Shown: one piece after another, positions 48,870 to 60,626 of the stretch | How the letters are laid out: every line of letters starts with the position of its first letter | Position numbering within the stretch: the first letter of the stretch is position 1 | Assembly (NCBI GenBank): GCA_025094145.1 | Contig: JALLLS010000026.1 | Coordinates: forward strand, 248,001-312,000 | Direction of reading: 5' to 3' | Length of the DNA: 64,000 bases | Origin: Spinellus fusiger | Lineage: Eukaryota > Mucoromycota > Mucoromycetes > Mucorales > Phycomycetaceae | The notes under the pieces: model-generated | The model's input: only the letters and a program-made list of their open reading frames with translations | What the model was told of the DNA's origin: nothing | The model's database searches: none | Position numbers and translations under genes: made by a program

Positions 48870-51008
48870 ATGCTTCCTTGGTTGACGTTTGCTAGTCTTT
48901 TAGTCATTGCTCAGCTTACCAAGGCAGACACAAATACTAGTCCACTATCATTCCCAAAAAGACCTCCTCCTAAAGGTCCCTACGTGGCTCCAGAAGAACC
49001 AAAATATGATTACGCAGAAGTAATTCACAAAAGCTATCTGTTTTATCATGCACAAAAGTCGGGGACTCTTCCTTACCAACGTATGGCTTGGCGCAGCGAC
49101 TCCTGTAAAGTGTGTGTGGGCGACTATGGCGAAGATCTGTCGCGTGGTTGGTATGAGGCTGCAAACACTATGAAGTGGGGTCTTCCCTTTGGTTGGACAA
49201 CCACTCAGTTAGCATTCAACATTGTCATGTTTGAAGATGCCATGAACTCTGTCGATGAATTAGCAGAAGGACTTGAGTTGGTGAAATGGGGTGCAGGTAA
49301 ACTCATTAGAAGAAAAGAAAAGAGAGAGAGAGAAGATCGACCTCATTCCATACTCACATTACTATCTTTCTAGACTACCTTGTGAATTCCCACTACAATG
49401 ACACCCATATCGTCGGCCAGCTTGGTACTTCTGCATTGGGACCTATCTCAAAGCAAATCGAATTGGATGTTGATTTCAATTACTGGGGTCCACCTGAAGA
49501 ATATGAGCAGTGGGTCCCTACTGGTCTACCTCACAAGGCCTACTATATTACTCCTGATAACCCATCCTCTGAAATTGCCGGAGAATACAGTGCAGCCTTG
49601 GCCGCTACTGCCATCACCTGGCGTAAACACAATGAAACCTTTGCCGATGAACTAGTAGATCACGCAAAAAGACTTTACAGATTCGCTACTGAACATCCTG
49701 GTAGTTACGTATCCTCAAGACACAATGCATACCAATGGGCTGCCTTTTGGTACCCTTCTACTCGCTTTGAAGATGAATTGGCATGGAGTGCCGCCTGGAT
49801 CTATGCAGCTACCAGAGAACCTGAATGGCTAGAGGAAGCCAAGAAATGGTACAATGCTTCCTCAGACTCATGGCAAGAATATTCCTGGGATGAGAAGGGC
49901 GGTGCTCTTCACACTCTGTTGTATGCCATCACCAAGGAAGAAGTCTTTTACAAAAATGCCATGGACTATTTCAGTCAGTTCTTGCCTGGACCCAAGCAGA
50001 TTGTCAAGTTCACACCACGCGGCCTTGCCTACATTGAACATTGGGGATCTGTAGGCTACTCAGGCAATGTTGCCTTTTTGATGATGGCATTTGCAAAGAC
50101 GATTGGTTACGAAAAACCAGAAGCCAAAGCTCTGACTACCTTTTCTATTCAGCAAATCAACTATGCTCTTGGTGACTATGGCTACAGCTGGGTGGTAGGG
50201 TAAGTTGACGATGACCCTACAAGGGTAGAGTCTAATCTTCCCCATAGATTTGGAGAGAACTATCCAAGCAGACCTTATCACAAGTCGTCCTACAATTCGT
50301 ACATTGATTACCCCATGCGTGGTCAATTCCAGGACAAAGTAGAAGAAGATTTCTCCCAAAGCAAGACTCCACAGCGGTTTATTCTCTATGGTGCTGTGGA
50401 GGGTGGGCCTAATATCGACGACAGTTGGCATGATGATAGAACAAACTACGAATATTCTGAAGTAACCCAAGATTACAATGCTGCTTGGACAGGTAAGCTT
50501 GGACAGACATAGTGTATAAATATAAAGAAAGAAGGCTCATCATGGTGTAGGTGCTATTGCTGGATTGATTGACTACTACGGCCACGATATGTTTGAGCCT
50601 TATACTGACTGTGGTCTTGACCTTGGCTGGTCTCATCCCAACGCTTCCTCCCCTCCATTATGGCCTGAAGATGATTGTTATCACACATGTAACAAGGGAT
50701 GTCCTCGTGGTCAAATGAAGTCTTCTTATTCATGGCAACTTTTGATGCAACCTCAGGCTGCACCAGAAAACATTGATGTCCTATACCCTGGCGAAGGTAG
50801 CCTACGTGCTGCTACCCTTCAAGGAGAAGCCATTGACAATCCTCCTACCCATATCGTGAAGCCCCAATCGGATGCATTCAGACCAGGCAATAGTAGCCGG
50901 GGCCAACATGCTGCTGCCAGAACCATGTCTTCTGCCACTCGTCAAAAAGCATCTATTGCAAGTACTTGTGTGCTTGTCTCAATCGCAGCCCTCATTTGGT
51001 TTGCCTAA
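48870..51008 (+). CDS. Secreted GH9-family protein, catalytic Asp pair replaced, probable GPI anchor
   Basis: Four exons: 48870-49296, 49374-50199, 50248-50492, 50551-51008; 651 residues. Signal peptide (WLTFASLLVIAQLTKA), then a glycoside hydrolase 9 fold: YAEVIHKSYLFYHAQKSGTL, MAWRSDS, DLSRGWYEAANTMKWGLP, VKWGADYLV, SWVVGFGENYPSRPYHKSS and DDRTNYEYSEVTQDYNAAWTG. GH9 enzymes (mostly endoglucanases) use an Asp in the GWYDAGD motif as the base and a Glu in the C-terminal NE block as the acid. Here DAGD reads EAAN, while the Glu is kept (YSEV). The C-terminus is Ser/Gly/Pro-rich and ends in a hydrophobic tail (ASTCVLVSIAALIWFA), as in GPI-anchored proteins. The normal activity is therefore doubtful; a wall-binding or altered-specificity role is possible. 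Confidence 0.9.
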
Positions 51009-51107
51009 GATTTACCCCAAGCCCTTACCCCATGTTTACCTAATTTTTGTTACTGTTTGAAAATCAATATAGAATAGAACCCTCCCATAGATATAAATAT
51101 AAACACA

Positions 51108-53061
51108 CTATTTTAGTCTTTTGTTTTTTGTCTTTTTTGATTTAACAGTGACAGTAATCTGATCAGACCAAGTTGTTGATGAGCCTTCTTCTTCCAAAGC
51201 CACTGCAGGTGTTCCCCATACTGTCTTGGGCCCTCTTTCCGATGCTTGCTTGGAGTGAGCTATCGCCTGAGCCAACTGTGCTTCGTTTTCTTCAAAAGAC
51301 ATGGGCTGATTCATTTGAAAAAAGGGATCGCTGGCTACCAATGACGGATCTATTCCACAGATCTCTTGGCCATGTTTCTTTTGTTTTGCCTGAGCCATTC
51401 TCTGGTCTTTCTTCTCTCGTGTGATTCGATCCCTGTGCTTTTTTGTGCGTGCTGATAGTTCACCTAAGCCGTGTTAATCATAAGAACAAGAAGCAGACCG
51501 ACTTACGTTCAAAATACTCTAGTGTTTCGTTGGGCACAAGGGATTTAAGATCTACTTCTACAAATGTAACATCACAGCCAAGAGGAAGATGAGAGAGATG
51601 TTTGCATCTTTTTCGCAAATCCTCAGTCATGGTTGTTTCTTGTACACCTGTCGCAACCACCTCCAAATGAAGAGGGAAGAACGCATAGTCGCTATAGGCA
51701 TGTTTAAGTACACGTGTGTCTAGTGGGTGAAGATAGATATGTTGGCCATCTTGTGCTTGGAAGAAGTAATAGTCTGTGAGTGAAGAAGAGGCTGATGCTT
51801 TGCCAACGCTATCTCCTTCCCATACAGACAGTGCCTCCACAGTAAGACGCATTATGGATGTGTTTCTTAATTGAGACTCTATTCTTTTCTCTTCTACTTT
51901 TTTTCTGGCATCCTCAATATGAGTAAGATCTGTGACTCCCCACTCAATAGCATCCAATAATGCTTCCTTTAATTCACGACTGTCCTCTGTATACATTGAT
52001 TCCAGATAATCAGGGCCAGCCAAAAGAATTCGAGCAAATAGCATGGCATTAGGTGTAGTGTGCCATGGAATAAGGCTTTTACCGTGACGCCGGTATGTAC
52101 TTTCAGGCAGAGGCCAGTGATCAGACACAGGAAGCGTCAGTGGAGATGTCCCAGGACGCAGGAGAAAGACCATTTGCAGGGTGTCTCCTTCCCGAATGCC
52201 TTGGCTTGTTTTGGAGAGAACTGCCGTTGGTATCAATGTTTTCACATTCTTCAGATCACAAAGGTAGATGGCATCCCAACAAATTGGACATTTGTGCCAT
52301 GCTTTTCGGTTGTTTTCTCTTAGGGCAAAATAGTTCAGTACACACGGGAAGCAGAAAGTATGGCCACATTTTGTGATCCTTGCTGCTACAGGAGGAGAGA
52401 GGCAGATTGGACATGAGGGAGGGGTTGCTGTCACCAGCTGGAAGTGCCTGTCAGCCACAGTGTACCTTGTATTCCAACTTACCACTTGTTCAACTGCCTC
52501 CCAGTCTATGATCTTATCAGGATCTGCCAAATTGATCTGATAATCACCCAAACCACGGACTAAGAATCGAAAGCTAATATCATCCACGAGAAATCAGCAG
52601 GAGAAATCTTCACTATTGAGCCTTTCCTTTGCTCACTTACTTTGCATTGACAAAACGCTCCTTATTAAATGGCTGATAGTTGGACTTTTGTTTGCGTAGA
52701 GTGACAGGTGGAGGTACTTCTCTCTCAGTAAATGAGAATCCCAATAAGTGGTTCAGAGACACTTTCTTCTTTTTATCCTTGGCTACTGAAGAAGACTGGG
52801 CAAAATACTCAGTATATACTATTCTCTCTCTTTCTCTCTTTCTCTCTTTACCGGTTCTGCTGACAGAAGAGTAGGTGAGGCAGTATCTTCAGCAAAAGAA
52901 GACTCTTTCTTAGGTGCTGCTTTGCGTGGTGGGCGCGGTGGGCCTTGTTTACGGTTCTTTGGCTTTGCACTGTCACAGGAAGCTGCGTCTGACGGTTGGC
53001 TTTGGGACTGGCGTTGGTGGGAGGCACCAGAAGGAACAAAACTGTCTGCATTGACGTTCAT
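51108..53061 (-). CDS. RNF10/Mag2-like RING finger protein
   Basis: Putative E3 ubiquitin ligase; human RNF10 acts on stalled 40S ribosomes. Exons in gene order: 53061-52852, 52807-52641, 52573-51507, 51463-51108; 1,800 nt, 599 residues. The N-terminus is low-complexity and basic (KPKNRKQGPPRPPRKAAPKK), then VSLNHLLGFSF and FRFLVRGLGDY. The RING (C3HC4) lies near residues 180-225: CPICLSPPVAARITKCGHTFC ... CPICWDAIY, with the PPVAARIT block typical of RNF10. The C-terminal part ends in a basic tail. The exon 2 acceptor was placed at CTGAG|TATTTT because the nearer AATAG breaks the frame. The 3' end is 99 bp from the GH9 stop (convergent). Confidence 0.9.
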
Positions 53062-53597
53062 GACTGCAGTTGAGGTACTAGTCTAGTAAGTCCAGCAGTG
53101 ACAAAAGATAGAAAGGAAAAATGACCACCAGTGTTGAGTGCTAGAGTAAGTATCTCTTATACGGCCTTAGAAGAAGACTTTCTGTAGAGTGACTTGTAAA
53201 ATACCCGCAGTCGATTTCCCAACACTACCACAAGAAATTCACCCCTTTGCAAGACAGTGGGTAAAGTGTCCTATGGATTGGTGCTTAGAGTGGCTTAGTC
53301 TAGAGCAGGAACTCCTTTATTATCCCCACTACCGCAGCAGCAACACCTCTGGGATATATAACATGCTGAAGAGCAACTCTCCCTCTTCATTGGCTGTATA
53401 CACTTTAAATCCACACCATTCTATCACTACTGCCTGCCAAATAACAGGACAAGTGTGAGTTTTTAGCATTGTCTTAGCAGAAGCGAGTGTCTCCAATCAA
53501 TTGAAACGCCGATAAGATCTCCCCCTCTTCGGCGGGAATGGCTATTTTCTGAGGATGAGCGCAGTCAATGGATCCTTCCTTTTAGCACTTACTCACA
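53062..53597. promoter_or_regulatory. Divergent promoter region, RNF10-like / RPS15
   Basis: 536 bp between the two start codons. It is less AT-rich than most spacers here and contains an 89-codon open frame (53189-53458) with no recognisable motif, more likely chance than a gene. Confidence 0.45.
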
Positions 53598-54301
53598 ATG
53601 GTAAGTATTCTATTCATCATGCGGAAGAATGGAGGTGGATGGGTGGATGGATACATAGATGGATGGGTGGATGGATACATAGATGGATGGGTGGATGGGT
53701 GGATGGATACATAGACGGATAGATGGATCAGATAGAAGAGAGAGATGGATGGGTGAATGGATGGATGGATGGATGAGTTAGACAAAGAAAACAAAAGACT
53801 GTTATGGATAAAACAAGGAAAGAATAGATAAACTTACCACCAAGATGTTGATCTTTATAGGCTGACCAAGAGCAGACAACTCAAAGAAAGAGAACTTTCC
53901 GCAAGTTCACCTACCGTGGTGTTGACCTCGAACAGCTCTTGGACTTGTCTTCTGAGCAGTTCATGGCTCTCGTTCACGCTCGTGCTCGCAGAAGATTCCA
54001 GCGTGGATTGAAGCGCAAGCACATGGGTCTTATCAAGAAGCTCCGTGACGCCAAGAAGGAGGCTGCCGCTGGTGAGAAGCCTGCCACTGTCAAGACCCAC
54101 TTGCGTGATATGATCATTGTTCCTGAGATGATTGGCTCTGTTGTTGGTGTTTACAACGGCAAGACCTTCAACCAGGTCGAAATCAAGCCTGAAATGACTG
54201 CTCACTACTTGGCTGAGTTCTCCATCTCTTACAAGCCTGTCAAGCACGGTCGTCCCGGTATTGGTGCCACCCACTCTTCCAGATTTGTCCCCCTCAAGTA
54301 A
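53598..54301 (+). CDS. RPS15: 40S ribosomal protein S15 (uS19)
   Basis: Structural protein of the small-subunit head. Two coding exons: 53598-53600 (the ATG alone) and 53861-54301; 147 residues, normal length. The second exon starts [20 protein letters not shown] and runs through [33 protein letters not shown] and [18 protein letters not shown]. Splitting the start codon from the rest by an intron is common in fungal ribosomal protein genes. Codon use is strongly biased to C-ending codons (CGT, AAG, CTC), unlike neighbours, as expected for a highly expressed gene. The intron carries a TGGA-type tandem repeat. Confidence 0.97.
53627..53780. repeat. TGGA/ATGGATGGGTGG tandem repeat in the RPS15 intron
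   Basis: Imperfect tetranucleotide array with a higher-order 24-bp unit (GGATGGATACATAGATGGAT-containing) repeated at 53636-53715. Confidence 0.85.
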
Positions 54302-54613
54302 AACAACAAAAGGATTGTGTGTTGGTTATTATTTATGCCAGACATTCAATAAACAAACAGATCAGAAACAAACAAACAAAAAGTGATGTGTATATATATA
54401 TATATAGATATGACTTTGATTCTTCGAGTGTGAGTTGGTGGAGTAGTATACATTATAGGTAGACAGTGAGATAGATTTAGATAAAGAAAAAAGTAAGCCG
54501 ATTGTTTTTATTTTTGTTAGCAAGTAAGCTAGTGAACTACCAACAAGCTAATAAACTTGTTGGAGAATGAGATGAATATACACATCAATGCGTGTTCTAT
54601 TCATAAAAAGTGT

Positions 54614-56091
54614 TTATACAAAGTTCCATCGAACTGATATACTGCCATGGCTAAACTCTCCAATTTGTTCAAAGGCTATTATTATAAATACAATGGAGTG
54701 AGTTACTTGTGCATTCGTTACTAGGCAAGTACAAATAACTTACCGCGTGGACTAAGATCAACATCGCCTTTAAGAATCAATGGAAGGTTAGAAGATTATA
54801 ATATTTTTACTATTATCTTTGTTACAAATTACCTTCATTACATGTGTCGCAAACATCGACGATCTTTACTTCAATTGTGTTTCCAGAAGATCCCATAACA
54901 CTGACCTGCTTTCCACAGTGCTCGTTGGTTTTGCCCATCTGCTTTGCACTAAGAGCAGCAACAAGATCAGTGTTTTTGTATTTATCACCACAGATGCCAG
55001 CACGTGTTTCCATATCATAGAAAGTGCCCACACCACTGAATCCAGTAGTAAGATTCTCTTTGTTTTGATCAGCCAAAAGAACCACTCCACGACGAGCATG
55101 GGCTGTGCTGCTAACACGAACACGGTGATCCTTATTAGTTTCGTCTCTTTTGTTTAGGTTATTGGGAGGATAGGGTCTTGAGGCATCCGATGGAACTGTG
55201 GGCTGATTGGATTGACTGGATTGACTGGATTGAGCAGGTACATCTTCAGGTTTTCCTTTCCATGAAATACCACCATTCTCATTGTAGATGTTTGGATTGG
55301 CTTGTGGGTTTGCCTGAGGATAGCCTTGTGGGTTTGCCTGTGGGTAACCTTGTGGGTTTGCCTGAGGATAACCTTGTGGGTTTGCCTGTGGGTAACCTTG
55401 TGGGTTTGCCTGTGGGTAACCTTGTGGGTTTGCCTGTGGGTAACCTTGTGGGTTTGCCTGTGGGTAACCTTGTGGGCTTGCCTGAGGGTAACCTTGTGGG
55501 TTTGCCTGAGGGTAACCTTGTGGGTTTGCCTGAGGGTAACCTTGTGGGTTTGCCTGAGGATTTGCCTGAGGGTTGGCTTGAGTGCTAGCCTCTTGATTTG
55601 GTTTCTGATCTTCCTTTCGAGCTGCCTCTTGATCTGTCTGGGAATTATCTTTCCGATCCCCTTGTGGGTTGGCCTGTGGGTAACCTTGTGGGTTTGCCTG
55701 GGGGTTGGCCTGGGGGTTGGCCTGGGGGTTGGCCTGTGGGTTGGCCTGGGGGTTGGCCTGGGGGTTGGCCTGGGGGTTATCCTGTGTGTGTGGCTGCTCA
55801 CCATCATTAGGATTAACACCAACATCAACAACAGTGGCAGATCCTCTTATAGGTGGTGGGGCATCTATCATAACCTATAAGTAACTCTCATAATGGTATT
55901 TTCTATATGTCACTTTAATAATTACCCTGTGGGATACCTTGTAGAGCATTTCTGTGCTCATTAAGCTTACTGGGGTGATGGTGAAAATATAAATCATTAG
56001 GGAAGGTTGCTTTTCCCTCTTGAGCCTGAGCCTGAGCCTGGGTTGTTTTCAGCAGCAATAAAGCAGCAAAGAATACACTAATAAATCGCAT
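54614..56091 (-). CDS. Secreted double-psi beta-barrel (expansin/RlpA-like) protein with NPQ repeats
   Basis: Exons in gene order: 56091-55926, 55864-54833, 54767-54744 (24-nt microexon), 54675-54614; 1,284 nt, 427 residues. Signal peptide MRFISVFFAALLLLKTTQAQ. The middle (about residues 85-235) is a tandem array of NPQA and NPQGYPQA units, followed by a Ser/Gln/Asn-rich linker and a barrel domain: GVGTFYD, AGICGDKYKNTD, VAALSAKQMG, CGKQVSV, VDVCDTC, then across the last two introns DVDLSPRAFEQIGEF and GSISVRWNFV. This is the DPBB fold of barwin, expansin and loosenin-like proteins, which bind and loosen wall polysaccharides without hydrolysis. A cell-wall role is inferred. The last two splices are supported because they restore the conserved DLSP..F..IG ending. 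Confidence 0.88.
55288..55790. repeat. Coding tandem repeat (NPQGYPQA / NPQA)
   Basis: Two arrays: a 24-bp unit at 55305-55560 and a 12-bp unit at 55690-55790, separated by about 100 bp encoding a Gln/Lys/Asp-rich stretch. Units are nearly identical at DNA level, so the array length probably varies between strains. Confidence 0.9.
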
Positions 56092-56768
56092 AGTAGATAC
56101 TCAATAATTGTGATGAACTAAGAGTCAATTCTTGTGATATTTCTCTCTGTTTATATACTCACTTCTGTGTTTCTAATGATTACATCAATTCAATACTATA
56201 AATGCAACTAGAATAGACCAGCACCAACCACTGTCCATGCTCAGACGGATCTATTTCTTCCCAATACAGCACCAACCACTGTCAAGAGAATCAATGTGAG
56301 TCTTCTATAAGCCACCACCACAAAAGATCTAGATTCTGTAAGTGGGATGGTCCCTTAAATAATAGGACCCTTTTCATAATAGGGTTATGTCAATATTAAC
56401 TGTCGATCTTATCCACTTGCACTGACGAATTGTCTCACGGTCCACTCATTTTTACTCTACTTTACACCACTGAAATCTACTAGTGTTTATTGTTTTCTTT
56501 ATTATTATTTATAAATTACAAGGTAAATATATAAACCTACCCATACAGAATCCTCTCTTTTTGCTGTGCTGATGTTTCTATCTCTACTACTTCCTGATCC
56601 CGGGGGTTTTGTCTTTGGATAAGGCGTAGGTTTGTTTGTTTGACCAAGAGTGTAATTGTTTATCCGTAGCCATAAGGGAATGGACCAGAAAAAAACAGAG
56701 GCCGCTGGTCTGTTTAAAGTTCCTTCCGCCTAACTTCTCTTTCCCTGGTATTGAAGCAAGTTGACACG
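56092..56768. other. Divergent intergenic region
   Basis: 677 bp between the barrel-protein gene and the cyclin gene. It contains two copies of CAGCACCAACCACTGTC (56219 and 56269). No gene seen. Confidence 0.4.
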
Positions 56769-58074
56769 ATGAACCAGGTATAGGACATAGTTACCTGTGG
56801 ATAAATAGAACCCACACCAGTAACTGTCTATAGAAAGAGAATAAAAATAGAAAGACATAAAAAGAAAAAGAATACCCCTAGTCATTAACACGTTGCTTAT
56901 CTTAGTGGCTTTTTACACGAGAAGAACTGATGCGAACACCCTCCATCATAAATGACGGTTTATCAATAGCAGAAGAGACTCATAAGCGAGAATTAGGTTC
57001 TCAAGTGATTCAGTCTATTGCCTGTCTTATTGATCTGTAAGTGAGTTTATCCATCAAGGATATATTTACACTGCAAAGGAGATCAGTTGCCTCATGCTAA
57101 TAGTGTCTGTGTATCTAAATATCAAAACATGTGCCTATTCAACCTACAACCTACAACCTACAACCTACAACCTACAACCTACAACCTACAACCTACAACC
57201 CACAACCTATTCAATCCACAATCCACAATCCACAATCCACAATCCACAACTCACAATCCACAACTCACAATTCATAAAGACCTCAAATCACTGTGGCTAC
57301 TGCAGGTGTCTATTTTCATCGTTTCTACGCGCGAGAGTCATTTAGGAGTTATAATGGAACAGTAAGGAACCCCCAGTCTTCATGATTGATTTAGCATAAA
57401 TAAGTTCATGGCAGCAACTTGTGTTTATCTTGCATGTAAAGTGGAAGAATCCTCTCGTAAATTGTCAGATATTATCTCTGCACTCCTCTATAACCGCTAC
57501 AACCAAGTCAATCATACAAATGAAAAAACAAAGGTAAACACAGGCAAAAGAAGAACGTACATGGTAGTAATAGGTACGATAGTTTCAGACTCGCTGTAGA
57601 GACACTATCTTGTATTTTGAGAATGTCCTATTGGAGACACTTTGTTTTGACTTGACAATTGACCATCCACACCAACTCATAGTATCTTTAGCTGAAGAAA
57701 TCAAAGGTACTTGTACTTACCACGGAAGAAACTAAACATCAATAAAGCACCAGCACATGTTGTTCAGGCAGGGTGGACCATTGCCAATGATAGGTAAATA
57801 TAATAATAGTGTAGTCTCTCTAAGGATTCCACTGATATTCCCTCTAGTTTAAGGCGGCCAATGTGTCTCTTATATGACCCACAGATGATAGCTGTGGCTT
57901 GTCTTTTGATGGGATATACTATAACAGACGAAGATTTTCCTGTTAACAAAGATACTATTTGGGGACAGACCCTTCATCAAGCACCAGAGCTTGTGAATGG
58001 TAATTAAACAAGGCACTTTATTCTACTAATACTTCACTATAGAGATCATTGAGGCAATAAGTTCCAACCACTGA
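56769..58074 (+). CDS. Cyclin of the T/K/L (transcriptional) type
   Basis: Likely partner of a transcription-linked CDK (CDK9/Bur1/Ctk1-like). Exons: 56769-56777, 56906-57036, 57280-57361, 57405-57533, 57589-57706, 57748-57793, 57848-57999, 58043-58074; 699 nt, 232 residues. It starts MNQWLFTREELMRTPS, the family N-terminus. Cyclin box: LPQITVATAGVYFHRFYARES, then MAATCVYLACKVEESSRKLSD. The second fold: LLETLCFDLTIDHPH, WTIANDSLRRPMCLLYDPQMIA. The 243-nt intron at 57037-57279 holds tandem repeats; its acceptor at 57279 restores LPQITVATAG in phase. The protein stops soon after the second cyclin fold, with no long tail. Human cyclins T/K/L are longer, so the exact class is uncertain. Confidence 0.88.
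57139..57270. repeat. Intronic tandem repeats (ACCTACA)n and (CACAATC)n
   Basis: About nine ACCTACA heptamers followed by CACAATC/CACAACT units, all within one cyclin intron. Open frames through them are repeat artefacts. Confidence 0.85.
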
Positions 58075-58868
58075 GTATTCTGCTCATCTTACTATATCCT
58101 ACTGTTGTACGAGGAACAAGAGAGCGAGAGGAAAATGTGGGGAAAAGGTGAGTCTTGGTGTTGTTCTTTCAATGGTATTTACATGAGAATAGGTGTACTC
58201 CCTTTCTTTTCTTCTTTTACTCTTCTTTCAAGTTTTTATTTTTTTAAAAAACAAAACAAGAAGCAAAAAAAAAGAGGCAGAAAGGACATATAGCATGTGT
58301 CTTATTACAAGAAAAAAAACATTCTACTGACTCTCTCAAAACAACCTACAAACACACCCATCTATTTCTACTGGCATTCCGTCAATCAGACACATATACA
58401 CACATTTCATATCTCTTTTCTTATCATCTCTCTCTCTCTCTCTCTCTATGTATATGTATATATATATATGTATATATATATATCAACTCAACACCACATC
58501 ACATCACATCACCAAACCTACACCCATACCTACATAATCAATCTACACAAGTATACCTACTTATTCTATTGACATAACAAATATCAAGAGTAGTACACCA
58601 TCTGGTATGGGTCTGAAGCTCCTTTCTCTCCTTTCTCTTTCTTATATTTATATATAAAGGGTAAACAAATAAACACAAGAGTACACTATAAGGCTCTTGT
58701 CATCACAACGGCTCATAAAAGTTAAATACTATGTAGATATTCAGAACAAAACAGACACAAGAATATAGGATAAAGACTTGGATTGATAATTTGTATACAC
58801 AAATGATGACTAATGATGTATTTTACAATTTGCATTGGCTTTCAAGTTGTGACATGTTCAATAGAAAG
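58075..58868. other. Convergent 3' region with microsatellites
   Basis: 794 bp between convergent stops. Holds (TC)n at 58427-58446 followed by TATA/GTATAT repeats at 58450-58485. No gene seen. Confidence 0.5.
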
Positions 58869-60626
58869 TTAAAGGCGATGGGAGATATTGATTTTTACAG
58901 TTTTAACCTACAAAGAAGAGTCAATAAGAATAGCCTCCCTCATGTATGTTATTAGTGTTGTTGTTTTACCTGTGTGTAATTGTCCAAAGCATATTCACCA
59001 CATTCACGACCAAAGCCAGACTCACGGTAACCACCAAAAGGTGTGTCAGGATCCAGTCTGTTGTAACAGTTGACCCCTAAAGAAAGAGAAAGAAAAGATT
59101 AGAATTAGTAATGCTTATTGACCTATAATAAAACACTCTTCTTTGGATAACTTACAAACAGTGCCAGCCTCAAGACGGTTAGAGACTTCGATGGCACGAG
59201 AGATGTTCTGTGTGAATACAGCAGCAGCTAAACCATAGGTACTGTTGTGGGCCTTTTCTACCACATCATCCACATCAGTAAACTTGGAAATAGCCACTAC
59301 AGGGCCAAAGATCTCTTCTTTCATAATCGTCATGTCTTCTTTTACATCGGTGAAGACAGCAGGCTCAATGAAGTATCCCTTGTCACTCCATCGTTTGCCG
59401 CCTGTCAAAAGAGTAGCACCTTGCTGTTTACCAGAATCAATATAGCCCATGATAGAGTTGAACTGCTTCTCTGAGATCTGTGGGCCTTGGTAGGTAGACT
59501 CATCATGAGGATCACCCAATTTGTTAGCCTGTGCATGCTCAGTGAACTTCTTGATGAATTCATCATAGATTCCTGCTTGAACATAAACACGAGATCCAGC
59601 ACAGCACACCTGTCCCTGGTTGAAAAAGATACCAAGATGAGACCACTTGACAGCCTGATCCAAATCAGCATCATCAAAGATAATGTTGGGTGACTTTCCA
59701 CCGAGTTCAAGAGTGACTTTCTTCAAGTTGCTCTCAGCAGCAGCCTTCATGATCTGACGACCCACAGCAGTACTGCCAGTGAAAGCGATCTTGGAGACAA
59801 GAGAGTGTCGACTGATGGCATCACCAGCTACTGCACCATAACCAGTGATAATGTTGATGACACCAGGAGGGAAACCAGCCTGCTCAATCAGGCTGGCTAC
59901 AAACAGAGCAGAAAGAGGTGTAAGTTCTGATGTCTTCAGTACAACGGTATTGCCAGTAGCAAGAGCAGGACCAATCTTCCATGCCAACATAAGAATAGGG
60001 AAATTCCATGGAATAATAGCACCACAGACACCAATGGGTTCGTGACGGGTGTAGGTCAAGGCACCTTCTGTGTTGATCACTTTACCACCAATCTTATCAG
60101 CCCATCCAGCATAGTAGCGGAGGACAATAGGAAGTTGAGGGATATCAAATCCACGAGCAGCAGAGATGGACTTGCCATTATCAAGGGTCTCAATCTGAGA
60201 TAATTCTTCAGCATGCTCATCAACAAGATCAGCTAATTTGAGCATGTATTTGGCACGTATTTTGCCAGTAGTGTCCTTCCAGCCACCATAGAATGCCTTG
60301 TGGGCAGCCTGAACAGCATCATCTACCTGCTTTGCCTCGGCTAATCATAATAATAAGAGAGGATAAGAAGTGGGAGATAGGCCAACACAACCCCAAATAG
60401 AGTCACTTACCAGCCTGAACAGAGGCAATGACTTCACCTGTGGCAGGGTTAACAGTGTCGATGGTTGATCCACCAGCAACAAACTTGTTGTTGATGAACA
60501 GACCAGTGTTCACTATACAAATAATGACATAGTATGAGTTTCTATTGGACTTTTCACTAAAGCTCTATACTTACAGTTAAGCTTGAAGCCTTTTGAAGTG
60601 ACCGTGGGAACAATAAAGTTAGACAT
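58869..60626 (-). CDS. Aldehyde dehydrogenase, NAD(P)-dependent
   Basis: Oxidises aldehydes to acids (ALDH1/2/5 group, fungal AldA-like). Exons in gene order: 60626-60575, 60512-60411, 60340-59156, 59076-58970, 58907-58869; 1,485 nt, 494 residues, normal length. Motifs: FINNKFV, PATGEVIASV, IPWNFPILMLAWKIGPAL, KTSELTPLSA, FTGSTAVGRQIM (nucleotide-binding), LELGGKSPNIIF with the general-base Glu, and FFNQGQVCCAGSRVYVQ with the catalytic Cys. The next exon gives WVNCYN and PFGGYRESGFGRECGEYALDNY, then the final exon VKTVKINISHRL. No mitochondrial presequence is evident (MSNFIVPTVTS), so it is probably cytosolic. The 60575-60626 start is the only ATG in frame before FINNKFV. Confidence 0.96.

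Noticed and set aside
53189..53458. 89-codon open frame upstream of RPS15
   Set aside because: No recognisable domain, no ATG-context or splice support, and it sits in a short divergent promoter.
55288..55790. Regular spaced repeats as a CRISPR-like array
   Set aside because: Units are contiguous and coding, with no unique spacers, and the genome is eukaryotic.
55178..55880. Several long frames across the NPQ repeat on both strands
   Set aside because: They are shadows of a 24-bp and 12-bp coding repeat, which stays open in all frames.
57061..57113. A cyclin exon reading QLPHANS next to the YFHRF block
   Set aside because: It needs either a 22-nt intron or a broken phase; the acceptor at 57279 gives LPQITVATAG in phase and is the family consensus.
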